Source: Bacillota bacterium (lineage in GTDB: Bacteria; Bacillota; Limnochordia; Limnochordales; DUMU01). From it: DNA of 38,823 nt. The notes under the pieces were generated by a model, which did no database searches, was not told the origin of the DNA, and saw nothing but the letters and a program-made list of their open reading frames with translations. Position 1 is the first letter of the stretch. Each line of letters begins with the position of its first letter. The position numbers and the translations under genes are program-made. The stretch is from positions 1 through 38,823 of the forward strand of contig DUMU01000037.1 of assembly GCA_012839805.1 (NCBI GenBank). The letters are read 5' to 3'. This document shows positions 1 to 8,329 of the stretch, piece after piece.

Positions 1-143
1 AGGAAGAACGAGGCAATGGGAACCGCGGAGTCCCCGCGCGCGGACGCGCGGGAACCCATCATGCAGGGGAGGAGGGCATAACTTAAAATGCCCCTACGCG
101 GTGCCCAAACGAAGGGGTCCACCCCCGGGACCGACTCCTGACC
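1..143 (+). other. Left-edge segment with strong hairpins, no gene
   Basis: No credible start for the following gene lies here. The segment can fold: an 8-bp stem (33-40 with 45-52, loop CGGA) sits inside a 5-bp outer pairing (ATGGG 16-20 with CCCAT 55-59), and a second hairpin pairs 74-79 with 88-93. The reading frame of the downstream glycoside hydrolase is closed by TAA at 84-86. I do not recognise a known riboswitch or intron. It could be a structured leader or the scar of the event that truncated the hydrolase. Confidence 0.3.
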
Positions 144-2258
144 GTGGACCTCAACGGTGAGCAAAACGTGGCCGCCATCACTTTTCCGGATACTGGCGCG
201 TGGGACAAGTGGAATACCGTCTTCAGGACTTTACCGCTTAGCGCCGGGTCTAACATGCTTACCTTACGCACCGAAGGAACCGGCAACGGAATCTGCCTTG
301 ACTACTTCTACCTGTGGAAAGCGGCAGGAGAACCGGTCCTCACGTCCATTCGCTTCACCAGTCCCACCATCCTGGTTGAGCCGGGCAAGAAGACGTCCGC
401 CACCGTGGAGGCTCTCTACTCCGACGGTTCGACTGCCGCTTTGTCGCGTGAAGTACGTTTCGTCTCCTCTGATGAACAAGTTGCTTTCGTTGATCCAGGA
501 GGTACCATCATCGGCATAGCCGAGGGAAGTGCAACGATTACTGCTTTGTACAGGCAGTACACAGCTACAGTCACTGTACGGGTCGAAGTCCCCGTTTTAA
601 CCGTTGACCTTGCCCACACCTATCGCCCGGTGACCCACGTTGCCTCAGGCATGCTCTACGGCCTCGCCGATGAGGGACGGCCGGCCGATGAGATGATCGC
701 GGCCATCAAGCCCAAGAACTTTACCCAGATGGCTCCAAACGGCATACACCTTCCCAACGAGGAGAGTACACCCACCGGCGACGCGCTTAAGGTGGCCCCC
801 ATCGCGGCCCGCCACGGAGCAACCGTTACCATTCGCATGCCTGACATCTACCCCACATTCCCGTACCGGTGGGTAAGCTGGGAGGACTGGTATGCCAAAG
901 TCACTTCTATGGTGAAGGCCACGCTGAATTCGGGAGCCACTAACATCTACGCTTACGAGATTTGGAACGAGCCGGACTGGACCTGGAATACGGCCAAGGC
1001 CGGACCGTTCACCGTAGGCTGGAAAAGAACCTACGATCTAATAAGGGCACTGGATCCAAATACCAGAATAATGGGACCAAGCATAAGCCAATACAATGAG
1101 AACTTCCTTCGAATCTTCCTAACTTACTGCCGCGATAACAACTGCCTGCCTGACATCATCAGTTGGCACGAGCTGGGAGGACCGGAAGGGCCCAGTACGC
1201 CATACATCAAGGAACACATTGCGCGTTATCGGCAGCTTGAGCAGCAGCTGGGCATCCCTCCCCTTCCCATCAGCATAAATGAGTACGGTGCCCAGATCGA
1301 AGAGGGAGTACCCGGCTACATGGTTCAGTATTTCGCTCAGTTTGAACGAGGAGGGGTCGATACTGCCAACGCGGCCTTCTGGTTCCGACCCGGACGGCTC
1401 AGCAACTTGATTACCGACAGCGGAGAAAAGAACGGTGGCTGGTGGCTCTACAAATGGTACGGCGATATGACCGGCATGATGGCGATGACCACACCACCGT
1501 CAAGGGGAATGACCCTAGGACTTGACGGTATTGCCAGCATTGACCCGGATGGCCAAATGGCCCGAGTCTTGTTTGGTGGGACCGACGGGGAGGCGGTCAT
1601 CAGGGTCAAGGGGTTGTTGGCATACCCCTTCTTTGGAGAGAAAGTTAAGGTGAGGGTAGAAGCAACCCCATGGTACGGAGTAGACACGGCAGTCGATGAG
1701 CCCTATCTATTGTTTGAAGGAGCTTTCGATGTAATAAACGGCGAGATACGCGTTCGGCTCCGGGGTTTGAAACGCTCCTGGGGTTACGGAATGACGATAA
1801 CAAGCTTTGACGGAATGATGCGCGAGCCAGATCCGATACCCATGAGGTATGAAGCTGAGGACGGAGTAGTTAACCATGCGGTCGTCTGGCAGAGCGCCTT
1901 TGCTTCAGAGGGACGGTACGTTGGCAACATCGATTTCTCGGATAGCTATGTTGAATTCAGCGCGGTTCGGGTAGATACAGACGGCCTGTATCAGCTGGAG
2001 ATTGGATACGCCAACGGAACCGGTAGCCCCTCAACCCATGTTGTTACAATCAATGGTAAGAGCTCCGTAACTGTCACGTATCCTTCTACAGGTGGGTGGA
2101 TAAACGCAGTTCCAAACATGGGTAATCGTAAGACCGTGACCGTTGTCGTCCAGCTAAAGGCCGGTGACAACACAATTCGCTTTGCGAAGGGAAAAGGCTT
2201 TGCCGAGCTGGACTATATAAGAGTGGTGGGATCAGCTCTTAGTTCTCCAGACGAGTGA
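144..2258 (+). CDS. Truncated multidomain glycoside hydrolase (clan GH-A-like) with Big2 and CBM modules
   Basis: Probable polysaccharide-degrading enzyme. Residues 1-60 look like only the C-terminal half of a CBM6/35-type carbohydrate-binding beta-sandwich. They align by eye with the end of the complete module at about 588-700, which begins MRYEAEDG and ends with an LDYIRV motif. Residues 64-148 form an Ig-like Big2 domain. Residues 155-570 are the catalytic part, a TIM barrel of clan GH-A type: YEIWNEPDW gives the acid/base Glu276, and ISINEYG offers a nucleophile candidate, Glu380. No signal peptide is present and the assigned GTG start has no convincing ribosome binding site. The frame stays open upstream to a stop at 84-86, with codons that still resemble the CBM. 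The N-terminus was therefore probably lost, and the gene may be a remnant. The exact GH family cannot be fixed by eye; GH39-like enzymes are one option. Confidence 0.75.
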   Translation: MDLNGEQNVAAITFPDTGAWDKWNTVFRTLPLSAGSNMLTLRTEGTGNGICLDYFYLWKAAGEPVLTSIRFTSPTILVEPGKKTSATVEALYSDGSTAALSREVRFVSSDEQVAFVDPGGTIIGIAEGSATITALYRQYTATVTVRVEVPVLTVDLAHTYRPVTHVASGMLYGLADEGRPADEMIAAIKPKNFTQMAPNGIHLPNEESTPTGDALKVAPIAARHGATVTIRMPDIYPTFPYRWVSWEDWYAKVTSMVKATLNSGATNIYAYEIWNEPDWTWNTAKAGPFTVGWKRTYDLIRALDPNTRIMGPSISQYNENFLRIFLTYCRDNNCLPDIISWHELGGPEGPSTPYIKEHIARYRQLEQQLGIPPLPISINEYGAQIEEGVPGYMVQYFAQFERGGVDTANAAFWFRPGRLSNLITDSGEKNGGWWLYKWYGDMTGMMAMTTPPSRGMTLGLDGIASIDPDGQMARVLFGGTDGEAVIRVKGLLAYPFFGEKVKVRVEATPWYGVDTAVDEPYLLFEGAFDVINGEIRVRLRGLKRSWGYGMTITSFDGMMREPDPIPMRYEAEDGVVNHAVVWQSAFASEGRYVGNIDFSDSYVEFSAVRVDTDGLYQLEIGYANGTGSPSTHVVTINGKSSVTVTYPSTGGWINAVPNMGNRKTVTVVVQLKAGDNTIRFAKGKGFAELDYIRVVGSALSSPDE

Positions 2259-2682
2259 CCGCGGCAGGGACCGGTCGGGCGCGATCAGAGCTGTAGAGAG
2301 GACGACCGCGCCGGCCGTCACCAGCCCTGGCCCGCCGGATCCCGATCGTGCGTGCCGTGTCATCTCCTGTTGTGACACCGCTGTCTGCTGCTCCGACCGT
2401 GGCCGAAGCGTCTCTCCACCGCGCAGCGCCGGCAGCTGGCGTTGGCTCGAGCTCTGGTGACTTACTTGTTTGACGCCGACGAGTACCATCGTCGTGTGCT
2501 GACGCATGACCCCAAGGAGGGGCCGGTAGCGGGGTTCAAGATGCAGGTGCTCTCCCGCCTGGCCTCGGCAGGTGGTAGACTGTCGTTGGCTACGGTCGCC
2601 CGCGTGCCGGGGAGGGGTACAGCTTGCAAGGGAGCGGGGCCGGCAGCCGGATTGAGGGCCCGAAAGATGGAGAGGTGTTCAG
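2259..2682. other. Intergenic gap upstream of purE
   Basis: A 424-base stretch without a recognisable gene. One forward frame stays open from about 2386 and reads protein-like up to about 2620 (around ALVTYLFDADEYHRR at 2448-2492). It then runs on as a shadow of purE in another frame, has no credible start, and matches nothing I know. No PurBox, terminator or clear promoter is visible before purE. It may be a decayed gene fragment. Confidence 0.3.
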
Positions 2683-3234
2683 ATGAGCAAAACTGCAGCT
2701 GGAGGTTCAGGGAGCGCCGGTGCCGGGACCGATCGGCAGGCGGAGATAAGGCCCCGGGTGGGCATCGTCATGGGGAGCAGTTCCGATCGGCCCCTCGCCG
2801 ACGAGGCCGGGAAAATCCTCGAGGAGCTTGGTATCCCGTACGAAATGCGAATCATATCCGCCCATCGCACCCCTCGAGAGGCGGCAACTTACGCGGAGAC
2901 GGCGGCCTCGCGCGGGATAGGCGTGCTGATCGCCGTGGCGGGCCTGGCGGCTCACCTTCCCGGGGTGCTGGCGGCCTACACTACTTTGCCGGTGATCGGC
3001 GTGCCGGTCGAGACCGGCCCCTTGCGCGGGCTCGACGCCCTGGTGGCGATGGTACAGATGCCGCCGGGCGTGCCCGTAGCCACGGTAGGCATCGGCGGGG
3101 CGCGGAATGCGGCGCTCCTGGCCGCGGCGATCCTGGGCCAGAGCGACCCCGAACTGGCATCACGCTTGGCAGGCTGGCGCGAAAAGCAGGCCGACCGGGT
3201 TCGCCAGGCCGACGCCGAACTACGGCGGGGCTGA
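2683..3234 (+). CDS. purE: N5-carboxyaminoimidazole ribonucleotide mutase (PurE)
   Basis: Carries out the carboxylation step of purine synthesis, producing CAIR for PurC. Class I enzymes rearrange N5-CAIR made by PurK; some PurE enzymes use AIR plus CO2 directly. The 183-residue length fits the family. Conserved elements are the GSSSD phosphate-binding loop (31-35), SAHRTP (59-64) with the catalytic His61, and GLAAHLPG (87-94). The position after the SD of the phosphate loop is Arg instead of the common Trp or Leu. The first 24 residues are a Gly/Ala-rich extension. ATG 2683 is supported by GGAGAGG about 7 nt upstream. Unlike in Bacillus subtilis, purE is separated from purB by an antisense acetyltransferase gene, and no purK is in the window. 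Confidence 0.95.
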   Translation: MSKTAAGGSGSAGAGTDRQAEIRPRVGIVMGSSSDRPLADEAGKILEELGIPYEMRIISAHRTPREAATYAETAASRGIGVLIAVAGLAAHLPGVLAAYTTLPVIGVPVETGPLRGLDALVAMVQMPPGVPVATVGIGGARNAALLAAAILGQSDPELASRLAGWREKQADRVRQADAELRRG

Positions 3235-3249
3235 GGGAACAAGGACTAC

Positions 3250-4251
3250 CTAGAGTTCCCTCTGCAACATGATGAACTTCCTGCTCACCACGAAGCCCAG
3301 CTGCCGGTAGAGCCGGGCGGCCGGGCTATTCTCTCCGGTCGACAGGAACCAGGCGTGATGGAGCCCCTGGCCCTTCATCTCCCGCAAGCAGATGTGCAGG
3401 AGTACCTTACCGATACCCCGGCCGCGCCAGGACGGATGAACGCCGAAAGGTCCGAACCGTTCGACGGGACGATCGTAGAGCCCGTACATGCAGTAGCCGA
3501 GGATCTCGTCACCACGGTGGGCCACGATGATCCTCTCCGGCGGCCCCCCGCGGAGAAGCCCATCTCGGATCGACTGGGCCCAGTCAGCACCAAAGTTGGT
3601 TTCGGCAAAGCGCAGAAGCGGAACGAGCAGCCGGGGGGTCAGACGCCCGAACTCCACTCCTTCAGCCACTAGAGAAAGTTGCCGCGCCCGCACGTCGGCC
3701 GGCAGAATGCCCACCCCGGCCAGGTCGCAGTCCATGGCTACCACCTCGGCCGAGGGGGAGAAGCCGAGGCCGGTCAAGAATGGAATCGCTGCCGGGTACG
3801 CTACCGGATCGACCCCGGGGACGAAGTAGTTGGGAGCATACTGCGATACCAGGACCTGGCGACGGCCGTGTTCCCGTAAGAAGCCCAAAGCCCGGTCGAG
3901 TAACGCCCGGCCCACGCCCTGCCGTCGCCACTCGGGACGGACTCCGAAGGCGGTGATCCAGCCGCAGTCCGCGTCGCCGTCGCCGCCCGTCTTGCTATCG
4001 CTCCCGTTCCGTCTCCCGCTGCTACCGCCAGGAAGGGGAACTCGCCGTACGATGGCCAAGACGAACCCGATCAACCTGGCCTGAGCCTCGGCTACCAGGA
4101 GTCCATCGGGATCGAAGTTCGCGTCGAGAAGAATCCGATCCACCAGGCGGGAAGACGAAATGGGGTCCGCCGGCAAGCAAGTACTCCAGAGCTCGGGGAG
4201 GGTCTCCTCGTCGCCCGGGCGGAACGGCCGGACCAAAAAGGGGCTACTCAC
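3250..4251 (-). CDS. Tandem GNAT-family N-acetyltransferase
   Basis: Predicted cytosolic acyl transferase with two GNAT domains in one chain of 333 residues. The first (about 6-175) has the acetyl-CoA-binding motif RRQGVGRALL (109-118). The second (about 195-333) has RGRGIGKVLL (276-285) followed by the usual C-terminal ARLYRQLGF. The double arrangement recalls mycothiol synthase-like proteins, but the substrate cannot be predicted. I chose the GTG at 4249-4251 because GGTGGAGGT lies directly upstream at good spacing. The frame is open to 4482, but that extra part is Gly/Ala-rich and unlike a GNAT N-terminus. A Gly/Asp/Ser-rich insert occupies about residues 75-95. The gene lies opposite to and between purE and purB and shares no regulation with them that I can see. 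Confidence 0.85.
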   Translation of the reverse strand: MSSPFLVRPFRPGDEETLPELWSTCLPADPISSSRLVDRILLDANFDPDGLLVAEAQARLIGFVLAIVRRVPLPGGSSGRRNGSDSKTGGDGDADCGWITAFGVRPEWRRQGVGRALLDRALGFLREHGRRQVLVSQYAPNYFVPGVDPVAYPAAIPFLTGLGFSPSAEVVAMDCDLAGVGILPADVRARQLSLVAEGVEFGRLTPRLLVPLLRFAETNFGADWAQSIRDGLLRGGPPERIIVAHRGDEILGYCMYGLYDRPVERFGPFGVHPSWRGRGIGKVLLHICLREMKGQGLHHAWFLSTGENSPAARLYRQLGFVVSRKFIMLQREL

Positions 4252-4691
4252 CTCTGCACCTCCACCGCCGGCTGCACCACCGGCAACCAGAGCCGCACAA
4301 CTAGGACAAAAGGAAACAGGACCCCGGCTGACCTCGGCTGTCCCAACCGGTAAGCCTGCCGCCATCGCTCTGCTTGTCGCCACCGCCGTCCCCCTAGGGT
4401 AGGACCGTGGCTCAAGAGACCGTATGGCCTGCAGGACATCCGTCAAACGGGATCTTGCCTCTGGCCACTCGGGATCCTGCAACTACAAAATACACCCGTA
4501 GCGAGCGGATTCCAAAGGCGGTGACGGTTCGAAAACTATTGCTTCAGCCTGGCGTATAGCCAACGGGCGCATGCACATCCATCTTACTAAGCCGGACAAA
4601 CAATTTTCGCCGGATTTCGCGCTTAGCTGCGGCGATGTCTCGGCCTGCCGGCGTCGGGTTCAGCACCCGTACCCGGTGGCGGGTGGCGGGC
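4252..4691. other. Divergent intergenic region between the GNAT gene and purB
   Basis: 440 bases between the GNAT start and the first PurBox. No gene is supported: the open frames are short and of poor composition. The GNAT frame remains open to 4482 without protein-like content. The control elements for purB follow at 4692-4770. Confidence 0.3.
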
Positions 4692-4738
4692 AAAAACCGA
4701 ACGATAGGGGCGTTGCTGCCGGTAATCGTTCGGATTTT
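4692..4738. promoter_or_regulatory. Pair of inverted PurBoxes (PurR operator)
   Basis: Two near-identical half sites in inverted orientation. The forward copy at 4692-4705 has core CCGAACGAT; the reverse copy at 4725-4738 reads ATCGTTCGGATTTT. Both fit the Bacillus PurR consensus AWWWCCGAACWWT, with a spacer of about 19 bp. In Bacillus such pairs bind PurR, a PRPP-responsive repressor with a phosphoribosyltransferase fold. The pair ends four bases before the -35 box of the purB promoter. Confidence 0.85.
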
Positions 4739-4741
4739 GCC

Positions 4742-4770
4742 TTGACATCCGGGCAGGAGAGGATTAGACT
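4742..4770 (+). promoter_or_regulatory. Predicted sigma-A promoter of the purB-purD operon
   Basis: TTGACA at 4742-4747, a 17-bp spacer, then TAGACT at 4765-4770, immediately downstream of the PurBox pair. Transcription would start near 4777, leaving a leader of about 120 nt before purB. The leader holds GC-rich hairpins, for example CTCCGA/TCGGAG around 4796-4818. I see neither a purine riboswitch core nor a T-tract terminator in it. Confidence 0.75.
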
Positions 4771-4898
4771 GGCCCCGTTCGGGGCGGGGGCCGGGCTCTC
4801 CGACCGTTGGAGTTCGGAGCTGGCGAGCCTCCCCGGGGCGGGTTTGGCTAGAAGCAGCGCACGGAGGAGTCGGCGAAAGGGGAGGGGTGGGGCGGCGC

Positions 4899-6344
4899 GT
4901 GGACCGGTTTGCCAACTTAAGCCCGCTCGATCACCGTTACGCGATAGATGACCCGGAGCTGTTCGCAGCTCTCAGCCGGTATCTCTCGGAAGAAGCCTAC
5001 CTGCGCTACCAGCTGGAAGTCGAAGTGGCCCTGGTGCGGGGCCTGGTGGAGGCCGGGATCGCGCCGGCCGGCGCGGCCGAGGCCGTGGCCCAAGCCGCAG
5101 CTCAGGTTACGCCGGCCGAAGTCGCCGCCGAAGAGCAGCGAACTCGCCACAATGTGCGAGCGCTGGTAAACTGCCTCCGCCGCCGGGTGCCGGAGGAAGT
5201 GCGGCCATTCATTCACTGGTCGGCCACCTCCGTCGATATCCTGGATACGGCCCGTTCTCTTCAGTACCGGGACGCCACCCGCTTCCTGGTGCTGCCGGCT
5301 TTGCGGGACCTGCTCGGGGTGTGGATCGACATCGCCCGCCGGGAGGCGGAAACACCGCAAATCGGGCGCACCCATGGGCAGCACGCCGTTCCCATTACGT
5401 TTGGGTTTGCGATGGCCTGGTACGTCGAGCGGCTCGGGAGCCGCCTGCTCTCCGTGGAAAGGGCGGTCGGCGCCCTCACCGGCAAGATGGCCGGCGCGGT
5501 GGGAGCGTACAACGCCGCGAGCCTCCGCCTGCCCGATCCGGAACGTTTCGAAGCCACCGTGCTGGGCTACCTGGGGCTTCGACCCGCAGCCATTTCCACG
5601 CAGATCGTGCCGCCGGAGCCGGTGCTCGACTGGGCCCACGCCCTGATCAGTACTTTTGGCGTTCTGGCAAACTTCGCCGACGACATGCGACACCTCCAGC
5701 GAACCGAAATCGGCGAAGTGGGCGAGGCGTTTGCACCTGAACAGGTGGGTTCATCCACCATGCCGCACAAGCGGAACCCCTGGAACTTCGAGCACGTAAA
5801 GAGCCTCTGGAAAGCCTTCGTGCCCAGGATTATGACCGTTTACATGGACCAGATCTCGGAACACCAGCGTGACCTCACCAATTCAGCTTCGGGCCGCTTC
5901 TTGCCAGAACTAGTGGCAGCGCTGGTTCACGCGGCGCGGCGGCTGGAAAAGGTGTGCCGGGTGCTGGTAGTGGACCGGGCTCGCATGGAGAAAAACCTAC
6001 GGGATTCCGCGCCGTTATTTGCGGCTGAACCACTTTATATCCTTCTTGCTGCCGCCGGCCATCCGGATGCTCATGAGGCAGTTCGCCGGCTGACTTTGCA
6101 TCCTGAAGCCGGCAAGCTCCCGCTGTTGGACCTCGCGGAGCGGGATGCGGAGACGGCGGCCTACCTGGCAAGGCTCAGTTCAGCTGAACTGGAAGTTTTG
6201 CGGCATCCCGAAAGGTACCGGGGGCGGGCGGTGGAGAAGACGCGGGCGGTAGTGGCCCGGTGGGAGGAGTACCTGACAGAACGCGGAGAGCAGGCAGATG
6301 CGACCGGAAGTCAGGTCGCGTCCGGGGTGAAGGATGAAAGATGA
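4899..6344 (+). CDS. purB: Adenylosuccinate lyase (PurB)
   Basis: Cleaves SAICAR to AICAR plus fumarate in IMP synthesis, and adenylosuccinate to AMP plus fumarate in AMP synthesis. About 481 residues of the fumarase/aspartase fold. The family signature GSSTMPHKRNP carries the catalytic flexible-loop Ser (about residue 285). TSVDILDT (about 110-117) and RTHGQHAVP (about 157-165) supply further active-site residues, including the general-acid His. The N-terminus FANLSPLDHRYA resembles the longer, E. coli-like PurB group rather than the 430-residue B. subtilis type. GTG 4899 suits the GGGGAGGGG ribosome binding site; GTG 4887 is possible but too close to it. First gene of the PurBox-controlled operon. 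Confidence 0.95.
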   Translation: MDRFANLSPLDHRYAIDDPELFAALSRYLSEEAYLRYQLEVEVALVRGLVEAGIAPAGAAEAVAQAAAQVTPAEVAAEEQRTRHNVRALVNCLRRRVPEEVRPFIHWSATSVDILDTARSLQYRDATRFLVLPALRDLLGVWIDIARREAETPQIGRTHGQHAVPITFGFAMAWYVERLGSRLLSVERAVGALTGKMAGAVGAYNAASLRLPDPERFEATVLGYLGLRPAAISTQIVPPEPVLDWAHALISTFGVLANFADDMRHLQRTEIGEVGEAFAPEQVGSSTMPHKRNPWNFEHVKSLWKAFVPRIMTVYMDQISEHQRDLTNSASGRFLPELVAALVHAARRLEKVCRVLVVDRARMEKNLRDSAPLFAAEPLYILLAAAGHPDAHEAVRRLTLHPEAGKLPLLDLAERDAETAAYLARLSSAELEVLRHPERYRGRAVEKTRAVVARWEEYLTERGEQADATGSQVASGVKDER

Positions 6345-6360
6345 AAGGAGCGGGCAATAG

Positions 6361-7095
6361 GTGGGGCCGGTAATGGGTGAAAAGCTTTACGAAGGAAAGG
6401 CCAAGGTCGTTTACGCTACGACGGAAAAGCCCGATGAGGTATTGATGGTGTTCAAAGACGAAGCTACGGCCTTTGATGGTAAGAAGAGGGGCACCATCGC
6501 CGACAAAGGGGTGCGGAATGCGGCGATCAGCGCGGTGCTCTTCCGTTATCTGCAGGATCACGGTATTCCCGGGCATTTTCTGGAACAGGTGGACGAGCGG
6601 ACGCTCCGGGTGCGGCGGGTGAAGATCATCCCGCTGGAAGTGGTGGTGCGCAATATCGCGGCCGGCTCTTTCTCCCGGCGGCTGGGTTGGCCGGAAGGGC
6701 AGTTGCTGGTTGAGCCCTTGGTCGAATTCTTCTATAAGGATGATGCCCTGGGTGATCCGCTGGTGACCGAGGACCACATCCGGTTGCTCGGGCTCGCGAC
6801 GGCGGACGAGATTAACCGGTTGAAGGAGCTGGCCCTGGCCGTCAACCGCCTCCTGCAGGACTTCTGGCGGGAGCGGGGCATCGTGCTGGTCGACTTCAAG
6901 CTGGAGTTCGGGAAGACCGAGACGGGTGAGATCCTGCTGGCAGACGAGATTTCGCCCGATACCTGCCGGCTGTGGGACGCGGAAACGGGAGAAAAGCTGG
7001 ACAAGGATCGTTTCCGGCGCGACCTGGGCCGGGTCGAGGAAGCCTACGCCGAGGTGCTGCGGCGGGCCCGGTCCGCGCCGGGCCAGGCGAAATGA
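6361..7095 (+). CDS. purC: SAICAR synthetase (PurC)
   Basis: ATP-dependent condensation of CAIR with aspartate to SAICAR. 244 residues, the usual length for the bacterial enzyme. Visible motifs are KLYEGKAK near the N-terminus, the FDGKKRGTIADKG loop, VVRNIAAGSFSRR, and VDFKLEFG followed by LADEISPDTCRLWD. GTG 6361 has AAAGGAG ten bases upstream; ATG 6373 is an alternative that would remove four residues. It lies 16 bases after purB. Confidence 0.95.
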   Translation: MGPVMGEKLYEGKAKVVYATTEKPDEVLMVFKDEATAFDGKKRGTIADKGVRNAAISAVLFRYLQDHGIPGHFLEQVDERTLRVRRVKIIPLEVVVRNIAAGSFSRRLGWPEGQLLVEPLVEFFYKDDALGDPLVTEDHIRLLGLATADEINRLKELALAVNRLLQDFWRERGIVLVDFKLEFGKTETGEILLADEISPDTCRLWDAETGEKLDKDRFRRDLGRVEEAYAEVLRRARSAPGQAK

Positions 7096-7101
7096 TGGTG
7101 A

Positions 7102-7115
7102 CACCACCGGTGGTG
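7102..7115. repeat. Perfect 14-bp palindrome between purC and purS
   Basis: CACCACCGGTGGTG, embedded in a direct repeat of GGTGACACCA. It sits in the 58-base purC-purS spacer and could be a small intercistronic structure. A function is not established. Confidence 0.35.
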
Positions 7116-7153
7116 ACACCACTGGCCGCCACGAGAAGGGGGCGGAATGAGAA

Positions 7154-7561
7154 GTGACGATGGCAGCCGGAAGGGGCGAGAGGGTGCAAGAGCAAGAGCG
7201 GGGCAAATTTGCGGTGAGGGTGCTGGTTCACTTCAAGGACGGGGTGCTGGACCCACAGGGACAGGCGGTGAGGGGCGCGCTGCACGCCCTCGGTTATGAA
7301 GGAGCGGAGAACGTTCGGGTGGGCAAAGTGATCGACTTCGAGCTCGCCGCGCGCGATCGAGCCACGGCTGAACGTACCGCCGAGGAGATCTGCCGCCGTC
7401 TTCTTGCCAACCCGGTAATGGAGAAATACGAGTTTTCTCTTCGGGAAGCGGGGACGCCGGCAGAGGGGGCAGGGGCGGATGCCTCGACAGAAGCCAGAGC
7501 GCCCGCAGGAGTAGAAGCGGGAGCAGTGGCGACGACCCCGCCGGGGAGGTCAAGGGAATGA
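7154..7561 (+). CDS. purS: FGAM synthase subunit PurS with C-terminal extension
   Basis: Small subunit of formylglycinamidine ribonucleotide synthase, needed to couple the PurQ glutaminase to small-type PurL. The PurS fold occupies about residues 18-97: beta strand FAVRVLVHFKDGVLDPQG, then VRVGKVIDFEL, then ANPVMEKYEFSL. The protein has 135 residues against about 80 normally. Residues 99-135 are an added Ala/Gly/Thr/Pro-rich tail of low complexity. GTG 7154 has a GA-rich ribosome binding site at 7134-7144; ATG 7160 is the alternative. The stop overlaps the purQ start (ATGA), which suggests translational coupling. Confidence 0.93.
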   Translation: MTMAAGRGERVQEQERGKFAVRVLVHFKDGVLDPQGQAVRGALHALGYEGAENVRVGKVIDFELAARDRATAERTAEEICRRLLANPVMEKYEFSLREAGTPAEGAGADASTEARAPAGVEAGAVATTPPGRSRE

Positions 7562-8262
7562 GCCGCGGGCGAGTGGGCGTGGTGATCTTCCCCGGCTCCA
7601 ATTGTGATCAGGATGTTTTGTGGGCCTTGGAGGAGTTGGGCTTCGAGGCGGTGCGGGTCTGGCACGGGTCGATGCGCCTTTCGGGGCTGGACGCGCTGGT
7701 CCTTCCCGGGGGCTTCTCGTACGGTGACTACCTGCGCGCGGGGGCAATCGCCCGTTTCTCCCCGGTCATGCAGGCGGTGACCGCCTGGGCCGAAAAGGGT
7801 CTCCCGATCCTGGGAATCTGCAACGGTTTTCAGATCTTGTGCGAGGCAGGAGTCTTGCCCGGGGCATTGCTTCCCAATGTGAGCCGGCACTTCCAGTGTG
7901 AACCGGTACACGTGCGGGTGGAGAACGTAAGCACGCCGTTCACCCGGGGGATACCGGCGGGAAGAGTGCTCCGGCTGCCGATTGCGCACGCTCAAGGGCG
8001 CTATTTTGCTCCCCCGGAGGTGCTGGCCGCCCTGGAACGCAACGGGCAGGTGGTTTTCCGCTACACCAGCGCCGCCGGTGAACGGGCGGCGGCCGCCAAC
8101 CCCAACGGTTCACTAAACGATATTGCGGGTATTTGCAATCCGGCGGGTAACGTGGTGGGGTTGATGCCCCATCCGGAGCGGGCGGTTCACCGGAGCCTGG
8201 GCGGGGAGGATGGCCGGTTGATCTTTCTTTCGCTGGCCGAAGTGCTGGCGACGGTAATGTGA
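7558..8262 (+). CDS. purQ: FGAM synthase glutaminase subunit (PurQ)
   Basis: Class I glutamine amidotransferase that supplies ammonia to PurL. 234 residues. The nucleophile Cys lies in GICNGFQIL, preceded by the oxyanion segment LPGGFSYGDYLRAGA. The catalytic His/Glu pair lies in MPHPERAVH near the C-terminus, and HAQGRYF is also conserved. It begins within the purS stop codon, so PurS and PurQ are probably made in fixed proportion. Confidence 0.95.
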   Translation: MSRGRVGVVIFPGSNCDQDVLWALEELGFEAVRVWHGSMRLSGLDALVLPGGFSYGDYLRAGAIARFSPVMQAVTAWAEKGLPILGICNGFQILCEAGVLPGALLPNVSRHFQCEPVHVRVENVSTPFTRGIPAGRVLRLPIAHAQGRYFAPPEVLAALERNGQVVFRYTSAAGERAAAANPNGSLNDIAGICNPAGNVVGLMPHPERAVHRSLGGEDGRLIFLSLAEVLATVM

Positions 8263-8329
8263 GGGTGACCGTTTCGCACGGCGAAGGTAACACCCCAGTG
8301 GGAGTAACGGGTCAGGTGGAGAGGGTCAG

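Noticed and set aside
2442-3272. Long forward open frame overlapping purE
   Set aside because: Its second half is an out-of-frame shadow of purE, rich in Arg/Gly, and there is no ribosome binding site. Only the part before about 2620 looks protein-like and it has no recognisable family.
4636-4690. Hairpin GGGTTC..CCC resembling a tRNA T-arm
   Set aside because: The loop does not match TTCRANN with a 5-bp stem, and no matching acceptor, D or anticodon arms surround it.
4771-4886. Purine riboswitch or attenuator in the purB leader
   Set aside because: GC-rich hairpins are present, but no conserved guanine- or PRPP-riboswitch core and no T-tract could be identified; PurBoxes explain the control.
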